The notes under the pieces: generated by a model
Databases searched by the model: none
Told to the model about the DNA's origin: nothing
The model's input: only the letters and a program-made list of their open reading frames with translations
Shown here: positions 50,821 to 61,800 of the stretch, piece by piece
How positions within the stretch are numbered: the first letter of the stretch is position 1
How the letters are laid out: every line of letters starts with the position of its first letter
Assembly (NCBI RefSeq): GCF_037038585.1
Contig: NC_092520.1
Coordinates: 13,957,001 to 14,021,000 of the forward strand
From: Patagioenas fasciata
Taxonomy: Eukaryota; Chordata; Aves; Columbiformes; Columbidae
Direction of reading: 5' to 3'
DNA: 64,000 bases
Program-made: the position numbers and the translations under genes

Positions 50821-53800
50821 GGAACTATCGTGTTTGCTCTCCTCTATCACCAGTGTCTGTATTACTGTAATGCACGATTATTAATTCACTGCAAGGGAAG
50901 CAGAGGTAAGACAAATACCATTGTCAATAGCAAAGAACGCAGGAATATAACGGCTAAATGTGTTTTGGTTTTGAAAATGTTCTCATTTCCAAGCTTGGCT
51001 GTACAAAACTCTTCTTTACATTCACACACATAAGTATGATTGACAGCTGTGACAAGATGCTGATTTCAGAGACACAGGGGAGGAAATGTAGTCAATGAGA
51101 AACAAAAACAAGGAAAAAAGGTAAAGAGACGAAACATGTCTCATGGGGGAAAAAAACGGCAGTTTGTAAATTAAACAGGCAGCTCAAATTGTACCAGCTC
51201 ATGGTCTGGCCCAAGAAAAGTGTATGTAATAACGTTTGAGTTTTTTCCCACACTGCTCTGGCCCTTTCACACATTCCCTGTTCGATAATTCACAGCGCTC
51301 TGTCAAGTGCTCTCTTTTCTCATTGCAGATTGTGTTATTTACTGTTGTGATCTGCCTGCATTGCATTTTATAGGGGGTCAAGGACAGTTAATCCTTATGT
51401 AAGCATTTATTCATCCTGTGACTATGCAACTCGTCATGTATTTGACTGCTTCACCTCCATTCTGCTCCCTTATCTACTTTGTACAAGGATTATGCTTTTC
51501 ACTCACACCCAGTTGTTTTGTATACATAACAGTAGGTATTAAATCTTAAAAGATCCCATATCAGTGGTGGGGTTCTCAGCAGCTTCTCTGAATCAGGCTT
51601 TTATTCAGGTGTATAACCACTAATTCATAAATACATTTGGGGCCCCATCTTCTGCTGAATTGTGTGGACATGAGTCTCCAACATATCTTTGAGGATCTGC
51701 ATCCAGGGCTGTGTACAGATTTTCCGCAGTAGGTGCTTAGGTCTGTTAACATTACCATTCAGGAGAAAAAATAATCAAATCAATATCTTGGTTTTCAAAG
51801 GCTGACAAACACTGGCTTCTTTTCTGGCTATTGAGGCAACTGTCCGTGAAAGGTGGGTTAATAATTTGCAGAATGTAATCTCGGTATGATCTCTCTGTCT
51901 TGGCTGGAGGTGGGTGACTAGCAATCCCTGATGACAGGTCAGTTTTTCATCACTATGTTAAAAATAATTGTGGTGATGTTAAAGTGTGCATCTGAATATA
52001 AGGATAAACATATTTTAGGTATCTCTCCCTATCTAAACCTTAGTGGGTGTGTGCTACTTGAAAAAGTTTTGAGATCTAAACCCATTCTTAAAGTACTATG
52101 ACAAATCAGTGTTTCTGGTCTTTGTTTCTGCTTCTGCAGTGTTCAGGACTGATTTAGATCCAGAAAACTAACACTGCAATAAAGTAATTTGTAGAAATAT
52201 TAATTAAACACATGAAGTATGAGAAGCATGATTGTATTTTGAATAACTATTCAGATGACAGATTTAATACTATTTAAGTGCATTTTTTCCCCCATATGAT
52301 TGAATCTCTTGCTCATATCTAGACCAAAAGAAGCAAAATCAGAGAAGATAAAGGCTGAGAGATACAAAAATAACAGGTTTTGAAATATACAATAAAGTAG
52401 AAAAATACTTTTTGATGAACAAAAGTTACTAAGAGAACAAGGGGAGGGAAAAAGGAGGGAAATTGTAGTGCATTCAATACTGAAATGATCTGATGTTGAA
52501 AAGCTTTTAGTGAAAAATGAAAGAGCTTTGTGGAAACCAATTTAAGATGCTATTGTTTACAAAGGCCCCAAATTATTCTTAACTCCAAATTATCCCCAAG
52601 TAGGTACATATTTCTTCCTCTCCTTTATGAGACTGCCAAAATTCAGCATTCTAGCCTGCTCCTAACCTTCCCCATGAGGCTCATTCTAATCCTCCTCGGA
52701 AGTCTTGAGAGCAGCCAAACTGCTGAAATGCTTGGCATTTTCATGAAGAAGATTGAATAAGAAACCACTACAATAAAAAAAAAAAAAAAGGTGGTGAAGC
52801 AGAGCTGCGTTTTTTTTCATTCTTTTCCCAAAAATGTGGTGAGCTTGAGGTACAGTGTTTAAGTAGAGTTGGTTTATTTTTCAGAGGACAGCTGTGTGCC
52901 ACACAGAACAGCATACCTCTGAAGACACGTGCTTCTTTAGCCCCTTTAATTCAGAGATTAAAAGGTGCTGTCTGTCCCTGGGACAACTAAAAAAAAAGTC
53001 ACTTAAACTGAGATGAGGGGAAGTGTCTGTTTGTGTAGAAAAAAAATGGGAAGGAAATCAAACACATTTATGGAAATTATATGAATGAGCCTGAGCAATA
53101 CTTTTGAAAATTAAACCTTGCTGTACTACTATACTCCCATGCAATGTCAAGTAGGAGGTCATGCAATTTGCATTAAAGAATGATGTAAAATCACCCGAAC
53201 ACAGGTAGAATACTGGCTTTCCATAGGTCTGGTGTCTTACTCCTGTTGACTGAAAACTGGACACAAACAAGCACCCATGTAATTCACTAAAGGATATATT
53301 GCTTTCTCCAGAGCTCCTGCCTTTGCTCATAACACCTCAAGATTATTCTGGGTATCGGGACCACCAGCCAAATTTTAAAGAGGGAATATTACAGTTCTCC
53401 ATCTGATTTTAAGTCTCATGCCAAAACTTGTGTTCACAAGCTCTTCACTATGATTCACAATCCCATTTCCCACTTTTAAGGATAATTTTTTGCCTTGTCA
53501 GATGTGTTGGGATCCATGGTTGAAACAAAGTAAGCATATACTGTCTAGGTAACTTGCCACTTTGCTCTGTGAGGTATGAGGATGGTTGGTATTAGGAAAA
53601 ATCACCACAATCTTACTGAAGTGATGCTTCCCTTCAGTCACTGAGAGGATTTATCAAGAGAGCTGGATTAGCTGTAGGAACAACAAAATCATGAGAAAGG
53701 AGAGGGATAACCTGCTTCCTCTAAACATTGCTCTGCCACATTACAGTTCACATCCTGAAAGGAGGCAGGCCACTTATCCTGGATGCTGAAGAACTCCTAC

Positions 53801-54028
53801 ACTCCTACACTCCTGTGTGACAAAACTGGTGGGTATGGAGATAGTAAAGTCACCCATGCCAATGCTAACTTAGTACATGTATTGGGGACTGACGGACACA
53901 GAGACCCAAAATCAGTCTAGAAGCTTTTGCGACAGTCTGCCTACACAACTGTTGGATGTTCATGTGATGCAAGCCTGAAAAAGGTGGAGTTACTACTCTG
54001 GCCATTAGTATTGGATTTACTGGCTCTC
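50821..54028. other. Non-coding stretch, nothing recognised
   Basis: AT-rich sequence; an A-run at about 52775-52788 and a short ACTCCTAC tandem at about 53795-53814. No gene or transposon recognised. Confidence 0.45.
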
Positions 54029-54596
54029 CACACTGGTTTTGTTTGGGATAGAGTTAATATTCTTCACAGTAGCTAGTATGAGGTTATGTTTTGGTTTTGT
54101 GATGAAAATGGTGTTGATAACACAACAATGTTTTAGTTACTGCTGATCAGTGCTTACAGAGATGCCTTTTCTGCTCCTCATCCCACCCCATCAGTGAGTA
54201 GGCTGAAGGTGCACAAGGAGTTGGGAGGGGACACAGCTGTGGCAGCTGACCCCAGCTGACCAAAGGGATGTCCCACACCATAGGACGTCATGCTCAACAA
54301 TAAAAGCTGAGGGAAGAAGGAAGAAGCAGGGGACATCTGGAGTGATGGCGTTTGTATTCCCAAGTAACTGCTAGTTGCGATGGAGCCCGGCTTTCCTGGA
54401 GATGGCTGAACACCTGCCTGCTGATGGGAAGTGGTGAATTAATTATTTGTTTTGCTTTGCTTATGTGTGCTTCTTTTACTGCTTTATCCCACAAGTTTTT
54501 TTTTCTTTTACCTTTCTGATTCTCTCTCCCATCCACTGGGGGGAAGTGAGTGAGGGGCTGTGTGGTGTAGTTAATGGCTGGGGTTAAAACAAAACA
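54029..54596 (+). mobile_element. Solo LTR, same family as 24937-25504
   Basis: A 568-bp plus-strand LTR collinear throughout with the reverse complement of 24937-25504, for example the shared GATGGAGCCCGGCTTTCCTG. It starts at CACACTGGTTTTG (the terminal TG has decayed to CA) and ends TTAAAACAAAACA. The flanks CTCTC (54024-54028) and CTCTT (54597-54601) are a 5-bp target-site duplication with one change. The region matching the TATA box of the other copy reads CAATAAAAGC, so its promoter is altered. No viral genes adjoin it. Decayed ends and an imperfect duplication suggest it is older than the minus-strand copy or has diverged more. Confidence 0.88.
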
Positions 54597-57350
54597 CTCT
54601 TCAACCATAGGAATTCCTGCACTGTGGTCCTTAGAATAGACAAAGCCTTATTTCTCTCCATTAACTTCCTAACTTTCCAAAATATTTATAACTAGCTCAA
54701 TACTGCAAATCTTGCTCTCTTTTATTTAGCTATGGGGAGTTCAGATCAGTCCCTTGCTGATTAGAATGACTGAATAAATAGTCCAGCTTAAAACAGCTGA
54801 ATAATTCACATGGCACATTTCCTCTAGGAATTCATATATGAGCCAATAGCCTCAGCAATCAAAGTCACAGGAGTCGCACCACCTCATGGCACCTGAGGAT
54901 ATCAGTCCATCTGACACCAGACCCTGATTCATGAGCATCTGATAAGTGGTTCTGAAAAGAGCAGGATAATTCTGGTATAAGAAAAAGTAGTTTATGGCAA
55001 CTTTTCTAGGCTTGATGTTGTGTGACATGCACAAGTAATGCTATTCTATTACCTTCTAGAAGTTTTCTTCTACTAATTTCTTTGTAAATTAACCAAGAAT
55101 CATTTAAAAAGAAAGTTTTTCTCCCTTCAAGCTGTTAAAAAGTGATACGGGAATACAACAATGTTAGAATTTTCACACTGCTATGGACGCTTTCAGTTTT
55201 CATTAAAAAGTTGATGTTCTCAGTGCCTCCAGCCAAAATTCTAAACAACATTAAAGCAGCGCTATTCATGCCTGCTATAGGAAAGGTTGCTGCTGTATTT
55301 CCATTTCCTACTCTGTTTCCAGGAGCTTTTTCAGTTGCTGTAAATATTCATTTTGAATTGACACTTGGTATACAGTGCATTATGTTGCCTTTGGAATTAT
55401 GTGGGGTTTTTTTGTTTTGTTTTTTTTTTTTCATTGTGATAATAGGTTTTCTATGAAGGAAATACTCTTCCAGTATGGGAAAGCCTTGATGGCTTCTGTA
55501 CCCATTGCTCCCCAAAAGCATAACATGCACAAGATTATGTGAAAACCGCCTTACTCTGCAGAAACAGTGGGAAATTACTTGAGTGGAATACTTCTCATAT
55601 AACTTCAGCTGCGTAAAAGAATAGGAATGTAGCTGAATTTCTATGAGCAGGTTCCCTCTGGAGCCAATGTCACCCTCTGGAGACATGTGGTCATTTACCA
55701 ACTTTGTTTTCTTTCTAGAGTTTGCTTATCTTGGCCTCTAAACCCCCTTACCTTTATTCCAGCATTGGTATTAATTTGCTAGCCAGCAGTAACATTGTCT
55801 GCTCCAGAGCCTGCCTTTTTTCATCACCATGAATCATGCAACCCGAGATTTGATTCAAGGCTGGATTTTTACACACGTTTCATTACAGAGATCATCTTGC
55901 AAGTCACAAAAATAACTCGGTGTGCTTTTCACCAGCTAGCAACAAGAAGCATTCAGCCATCCAAGAGCCAATGTAGAAAGAATCAGAGCTAAATTTCCCC
56001 TCTGTATATAAGCTAATGGTTAGTATTTCTCTGTTGTGTAATTGTAATTTGGTTCTTAATTACTTGTATTCCAAGCACATATACTCAGGCTCCAATCAAC
56101 AGCTGTGTACTGCATTTAATTCACGCTACATATACATTCTGAAGTTTTTTGATAGTTCTTAGCTTGCACATCTTAGAATGTTACCTTTGTAGACCTTTGT
56201 TAGTTACTCAATGGACTACGGGTTTGCCCATTTCTTTCTTAACTGGATCAGTCACACTCTTAAGCTCCTCTCTGTTTCACTTGCACAGTCTTGATAATTA
56301 GATTTTTTTTTTCTTTTTTAAAAAAAACCCAGTGATTTAACCTCACACTATAGAGTATATGAGGAGACTAGCAGTTTAATTTAGACTAGCTGCTTATATT
56401 TTAGACATCTCCAGTTATGTTAGTTTAATTCCAACCTCTTTTCATGCTGCTTACCTTACCAGTGAAGAAAGCAGGTAAAAGCAGGTCTGTCCCACACAGA
56501 TGAGGGTTGTTACTCAGTTTGACTTCCTTGTTCAGCAGACTTGCGGAATGGTTGAGTGGAAGGCTCTCCTGAAGCTTGATCCTAGTTGGAAAGTAGTGCA
56601 TGGATACAGCATTTACTAACTTAATGTAAAGATAAGGTCCTTTCTAAACCCTCTTTCTCCAATGTGTTTATGTACAGTGTCTTGTAGATAGATCTTGAAC
56701 ATTTTATAAAATATCTGAAAATAAATTATTTTCCTTAAAAATGCATTAACATTAGTAATAAGTGCTATAAAAAATAAATGTTTTTTCTAAGAAACTACAG
56801 TGCAAATACAGACTGCGTTAGGCAGGTTTATGTTCCACTTGTCTTTTGAAAGTGAAAGATCACTCTCTCCCAAGGTACTCACAACCTCAGAACTAAATTC
56901 TAGTGGCTTTATAAACTAGTCTTGAAATATGTTGGAGCCTACCTATCTTCCCCCCCCCCCATCCCCCGGCCCCGAAATAATCAGAACAAAACAGGCTATG
57001 TTAAGCTGAGTTTATGAAGTATGTGGAAGGAAGAAATGTATTTATTTTTTTTTCTCTAAAAAAAAGGAATCATTTTTGCTTTTCTTCAACAGCGAGAACA
57101 GCCAAGTCAAATTTTGTCTTGCAACTAAATACAACACCTGAGGTTACAACAAAAACAACCACAAAATGATTAGTTCATTTTATGGCTGGTTGAACAAAGA
57201 AGGTATGAACAGAGTTTTATTTTCCTCAATGTCAGTAATGAAACACTAATTAAATTAATTCATGCTCTCCTCACAAGAACGTGTTGGGTATATGAATCTG
57301 ATTTTATTATTCTGACAGGAAATTATGGTTTTATTAATTTGATTTTTTTT

Positions 57351-57369
57351 GTGTGTGTGTGTGTGTGTG
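57351..57369 (+). repeat. (GT)n microsatellite
   Basis: An uninterrupted GT run of nine and a half units after a T-run. Confidence 0.9.
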
Positions 57370-58041
57370 CATGTATATTTTTATCAGGTAAGTTCCATCA
57401 CAAAGACAATGACACTGGTTAAAGAAATGATAGCTCTTGATTCCAAAGTACCCCATCATCTGGAGGCACAATACTAGAGGCAAAATCCGTCTTGCAACTT
57501 CCTTGCATAGTTTCCCTCATAACTCGCAGCAAATTAATAGTGAGATTAATTTTGTAGGGAGTTTCATTTAATGTCACTTTCTTTTCTAAAAATTGAATAT
57601 CCAGTCTAATCTATTAACCTTTTGCTTCCTTGCTCATTAATAGAGACAGGCTAATCCTACACATCACAACTTGGCCCATCCTGGCGCGGGTAAGAATAAC
57701 TCATACTGAATTGTAATCCTTGGCCCTATGCTTAGGCTGTGGCTGTATTTAATTCATTATTGACAATGTTATATCTTTAAACTGTGATACTCTTCTGGGT
57801 ATTCAAAAACTTGCTACCTAAATGTAGGGTCAGTATAGCAAAGTCTTACTTTGGATCTGAATAGCCTGCAAATATGCTGGGATGAACAAGGCTAGAGACA
57901 GACTGTCTCATTTGTGGGCCATTACAGGATCCTTCAGAGTTAGCTCTGATTCTCAGCTGCTGCCATGGGATTTCTAGTGTTCATGAAGAATTTGCTCTCA
58001 CTTCATAAGCTGTCAAATATCTGCCCAGTTAGGGGAGATAT

Positions 58042-58062
58042 CACACACACAGACACACACAC
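58042..58062 (+). repeat. (CA)n microsatellite
   Basis: CA repeat with a single G interruption. Confidence 0.85.
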
Positions 58063-58516
58063 CTTCTACAGTGTCAGACGGCTGTTAGTAGTAGCTGAAA
58101 ATTAGTGTACTTGCAGCTATGAAGCAATGAAGCCTGAACAGCTGACTGCTGAAGAACATTGGCAATGTTAAACAGAGGCTTGTGCATAAAAACCTGATTA
58201 ATTTAATATCATGTTTTATACCCCTGGTTTTATACTCTTTACGAAGTTAGCAAGTTATCCTTTCTATGGACTTGCTGTATATAAACATATGTGTTACATA
58301 TGTAATTACTGATCTGACTTTCTGCATGTAGCCAGGAGACTATTACCTGAAACAGAGGCAGCAGCAGGTAGGGAGAGCAAAAGCAATGCATTTCCTTTGA
58401 CCACAAGTAGATGTTTCCAGTCTTTATTTGAGCTAATTATACCAGGCTCTCTTTGTAGGCAGTGAAGACAGATTGTTCATTTTACTGTTCAGTTCATCTA
58501 ATCCTGAAGGAGCCAT

Positions 58517-58539
58517 AAAAAAAAAAAAAAAAAAAAAAA
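58517..58539 (+). repeat. Poly-A run of 23 bases
   Basis: A pure A-run with no recognisable retroposed body upstream, so it is not called a processed pseudogene. Confidence 0.85.
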
Positions 58540-58817
58540 GTGTAAACCTCGTTCTGAATTTAACTGTCTCTCCGCTGATTACAAAGAGAGCTTAGGGTAA
58601 TGGGCTTAGATGGAGATGTTTATATTGAATTTGTCTACTTTGGGTCAGATATAAACAAAAATGCTTGTGTGGGCAAGCTTTGCAAGTCAGAGTAAAGGTC
58701 TCATATCTACAAGTAATCCATAGGAACCCCGGATGATTAGCTTTAGGGTGTGACTATATGCTATGAAGACTTTTGTATCAGTTTCACATTAAGTAACACC
58801 TGCTCATACCACTTCAT

Positions 58818-59420
58818 AATCACAGAATCACAGAATCACAGAATGGTTGGGGTTGGAAGGGACCTCTGGAGATCATCCAGTCCAACCCACCTGCTCAAGC
58901 AGGTTCACCAGAGCAGATCACACAGGAATGTGTCCAGGTGGGTTTTTGAATGTCTCCAGAGGAAACTCCACAACCTCTCTGGGCAGCCTGTTCCAAGGCT
59001 CTGGAACCCTTGAAGTAAAGAAATTTCTCCTCATATTCAGATGCAACCTCCCGTGCTTCAGTCTGTGCCCATTGTCCCTCATCCTATCATTGGGCACCAC
59101 TGAAAGAAGTCTGCTCTCATCCTCTTGACACCCATCCTTGAGGTATTTATAAACATTGATGAGATCTCCTCTCAGCTTCTCTTCTCCAGGCTGATCAGAC
59201 CCAGCTCTCTCAGTTTCTTTTTATAAGAATGATGCTCCAGGCCCCTAATCATCTTTGTAGCTGCTGCTGGACTCCCTCTAGTAGTTTCTTATTCTTCTTA
59301 AACTGGGGAGCCCAGAACTGGACACAGTACTCCAGATACGGCCTCACCAGGGCAGAGTAGAGGGGGAGTATAATATCCTTCGACCTGCTGGTCACATTCT
59401 TCTTAATGCACCCCAGTCTC
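58818..59420 (-). mobile_element. CR1 LINE of intermediate age, 5'-truncated
   Basis: Minus-strand CR1 covering the ORF2 C-terminal third and 3' end. Recognisable pieces on the element strand are [21 protein letters not shown] (about 59290-59360) and [12 protein letters not shown] near 58985. Frameshifts break the frame. The plus-strand left edge has three AATCACAG units, that is, an ATTCTGTG-type tail, intermediate between the ATTCTATG tail at 20788 and the ATACTGTG tail of the young copies. The stem-loop near the end is kept (58850-58857 with 58881-58888). The right edge lies near 59420, where similarity stops within LGCIKKN. Confidence 0.92.
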
Positions 59421-61279
59421 ACAGCTAGGTGAAGACATAAATTCTTGCTCAAGGGACTGTGCTCTGATATAAACAAGAAACTTTTTGGTTTAAATAAGCA
59501 ACAATAACATTGTTTTCTGGCTGTATCAGTTTGACTACGAATCGTAATAAATGGTTGTTACAGGACAGCAAAGGGAGAGTGTCCTGTGGTAGGGAGAAGA
59601 CATGAGAGAGTTGATAAAACTGGTAAGCTGTTATTGCCAGTAAAGCTTTGTAGTGTTGAAGCCGCAGTTTAGAGACTGAGATCTTACAGAGCTCTTAGGA
59701 CACCAAAGCTCTCTTCCCATAGCTGCTTGGTGTTGCATTTCCCCTCAGCATTGCATGTTGATCTTTAAAGTTACATCTATAAGAACCTATTTTTATTTTT
59801 ATTTTTTAGCAATTTGTGTTTGACTTTAAGCCATATGCTCAAAAAGGCTCAGGTTTTTAAGCAGCAAATGTCATTTTGATGGAAATGCATGCATCTGCCA
59901 TCCGTTGCGAGGTGATGCCTACTGTGACCATAAAGCTAAACTTCATTGCCTTGATAAATAGTTCATCTCTTGGCTGCTCAGCAGAAGGATGTTCTAGAGC
60001 CCTTAAACTAGTAAGCTGTGAACTAAATACCTTTGCAAATGGTTGTTTGCCTTTGTATTTTAATTTCTACATGAAGTTATTTATCAGTTTTTCAAGGAAA
60101 AATAAGCACAAAGATGCCTATATAGCTAATTGTACATACCCTTTGGGCCAGCAATGAAGCATTGGTGGTAATGATTTATTTGAGTTGTGTCACTTTTGTT
60201 CTTATGGGCTTTTTAAGCATCAGTTTGTGTAATCCAGGAAAAAAACATGTCATCATGGAGCATACACTCTGACAGAATAACTATTAGTAAGTAGACTCCA
60301 TTTCCTTTTAGTGTACTTTCCATAATTCTAAGTGATGTCTTTTTTATCCAGATGCATAGAACAGTATTCAAATCAGAAATACTGTGGTGCTTCTCTATCT
60401 CTGATTTGCGTAACAAAAAGGTTTGTCAATGAATAAAGCATAGGTTCTTCTTCAAATATTGTTTCATATACTAATAAAGCTACTTCACAAAGAAAGGTGT
60501 ATAACATATAAGCAAAAAGTAGGTAAAGATATATATCATGTGCCTGGTAAATACTTCATAGCCTGCAGGGCAAATTCTTGGCTGGAGTTAACCGAAGTAG
60601 CTCTTTGAAGTAAATACACAGTGTACACAGTCAGGCTCTGGGGCAGACAGGTAAGCACAATGCACTGTGACAGGACAATTTTATGCCAAGCAGCTTTTTC
60701 ATTTCACTTCCTCACAGAACCTTCCTCCACTTCTGCAGACCGTAAATAACCTTCCACTCCATTTCCCCAGCTATCTAGAAATGCAACCTAAATCCTGGAC
60801 AAAAATCCATATTACAGAGAAAACATTTAAACAAGACAGGGGATGTGTGTAGCAAACATGAACACAATCACTATCTGCAAGTGCAGGTCTCGTTGACACT
60901 GCCCTAGAAAACAGTGGAAAAATATAGTGTAAAGTAAACTTCCTCGATGGCTTCTTTCTACCCATTTTGCTTCTGCCTTTAAGAAGCCATCCAGGACACA
61001 AATCAGGATGAGCTTTTTGTGCGTCTAATGCTGAACAAAGACTTTTTCATGCACTGAGGTGTCTGTGTGAGTCTTAGAATGCTTGAGGCCAAAGGATTTC
61101 CTTGGGAAGGTCTGAGTCCTGAACACCAATGGCACTGGCTGTCTCCTGTGGATGAACAGCAGGTACCACCTTCACATTTTCCTGATTTTCTGACAATGGA
61201 CATTTCTGAGGACAGAGTTCTCAAATTTTCACTTTTGGTAATACATTATTAACTACAAAGGCAGGTAGTCTTTAGGCTG
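59421..61279. other. Non-coding stretch, nothing recognised
   Basis: AT-rich sequence without a recognisable gene or repeat. Its right end may include further decayed parts of the CR1 that follows. Confidence 0.45.
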
Positions 61280-61800
61280 GGGAGGACCTGCTCCTGAGCC
61301 TTTAAGACCTCCTTCTCGAAGAATGACCAGCCTTCCTGTACTCCTTTGCCCTTCAGAGCTGCCTCCTAAGGTACTCCATCAACCAGCTTCCTAACCAGGC
61401 CAAAGTTTGCCCTCTAGATGTCTAAAGCAGCAGTTCTGCTGACACCGCTCCTTCCTTCTCCAAGAATCTAAATCTCTATAATTTCATTATTGCTATACCC
61501 AAGACAGCCTCCAACCATCACATTGCCCACAAGTCCTTCTCTGCAAACAACAGCTCCAGTGGGTCACCTTCCCTAGTTGGTTCCCTGACCAGCTGTGTCA
61601 GGAAATTGTCTTCCACACACTCCAAGAGCCTCCTAGACTTTCCTCTCTGCTGTGTTGTATTTCCAGCAGACAGCTGGTAAGCTGAAGCCCCCCATGGGAA
61701 CAACGGCTAGCGACTGTGAAACTTCTCCCAGCTACCTGCAGAATATTTCATCTGCCTCTTCAGCTGGGCTATTGATCCCACAACCTTTTGCAGGGAGAAG
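61280..61800 (-). mobile_element. Old CR1 LINE fragment, endonuclease region
   Basis: Unlike the other fragments, this one covers an internal part of CR1. The minus-strand frame at 61518-61703 reads SRRLLECVEDNFLTQLVREPTREGDPLELLF, cut here into the key pieces SRRLLECVEDNFL and LVREPTREG, matching [13 protein letters not shown] and MVEEPTRRG of the intact endonuclease. The left part matches the linker after the endonuclease. The frame is broken at both ends, and no 3' tail is present, so the element has been truncated at both sides. The right limit is uncertain and similarity may run on to about 61970. Confidence 0.8.

Larger units (their letters stand above)
54597..58817. other. Non-coding stretch with simple repeats
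   Basis: No gene recognised. Simple tracts: a C-run at 56950-56960, (GT)n at 57351-57369, (CA)n at 58042-58062 and a 23-base A-run at 58517-58539. Two parts, about 55750-56120 and 57230-57780, look free of repeats and rich in TAATTA-like motifs, and are noted as candidates for conserved non-coding sequence. Confidence 0.45.

Noticed and set aside
53795..53814. Short ACTCCTAC tandem repeat as a possible satellite seed
   Set aside because: Only two to three units; too short to mean anything.
24937..54596. The two related LTRs as the ends of one provirus
   Set aside because: They are in opposite orientation, each has its own target-site duplication, and no viral coding sequence lies between them.
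58517..58539. Poly-A run as the tail of a processed pseudogene
   Set aside because: No retroposed coding body and no flanking duplication could be seen next to it; the same holds for the runs at 331-357, 24505-24519, 40374-40390 and 48991-49008.
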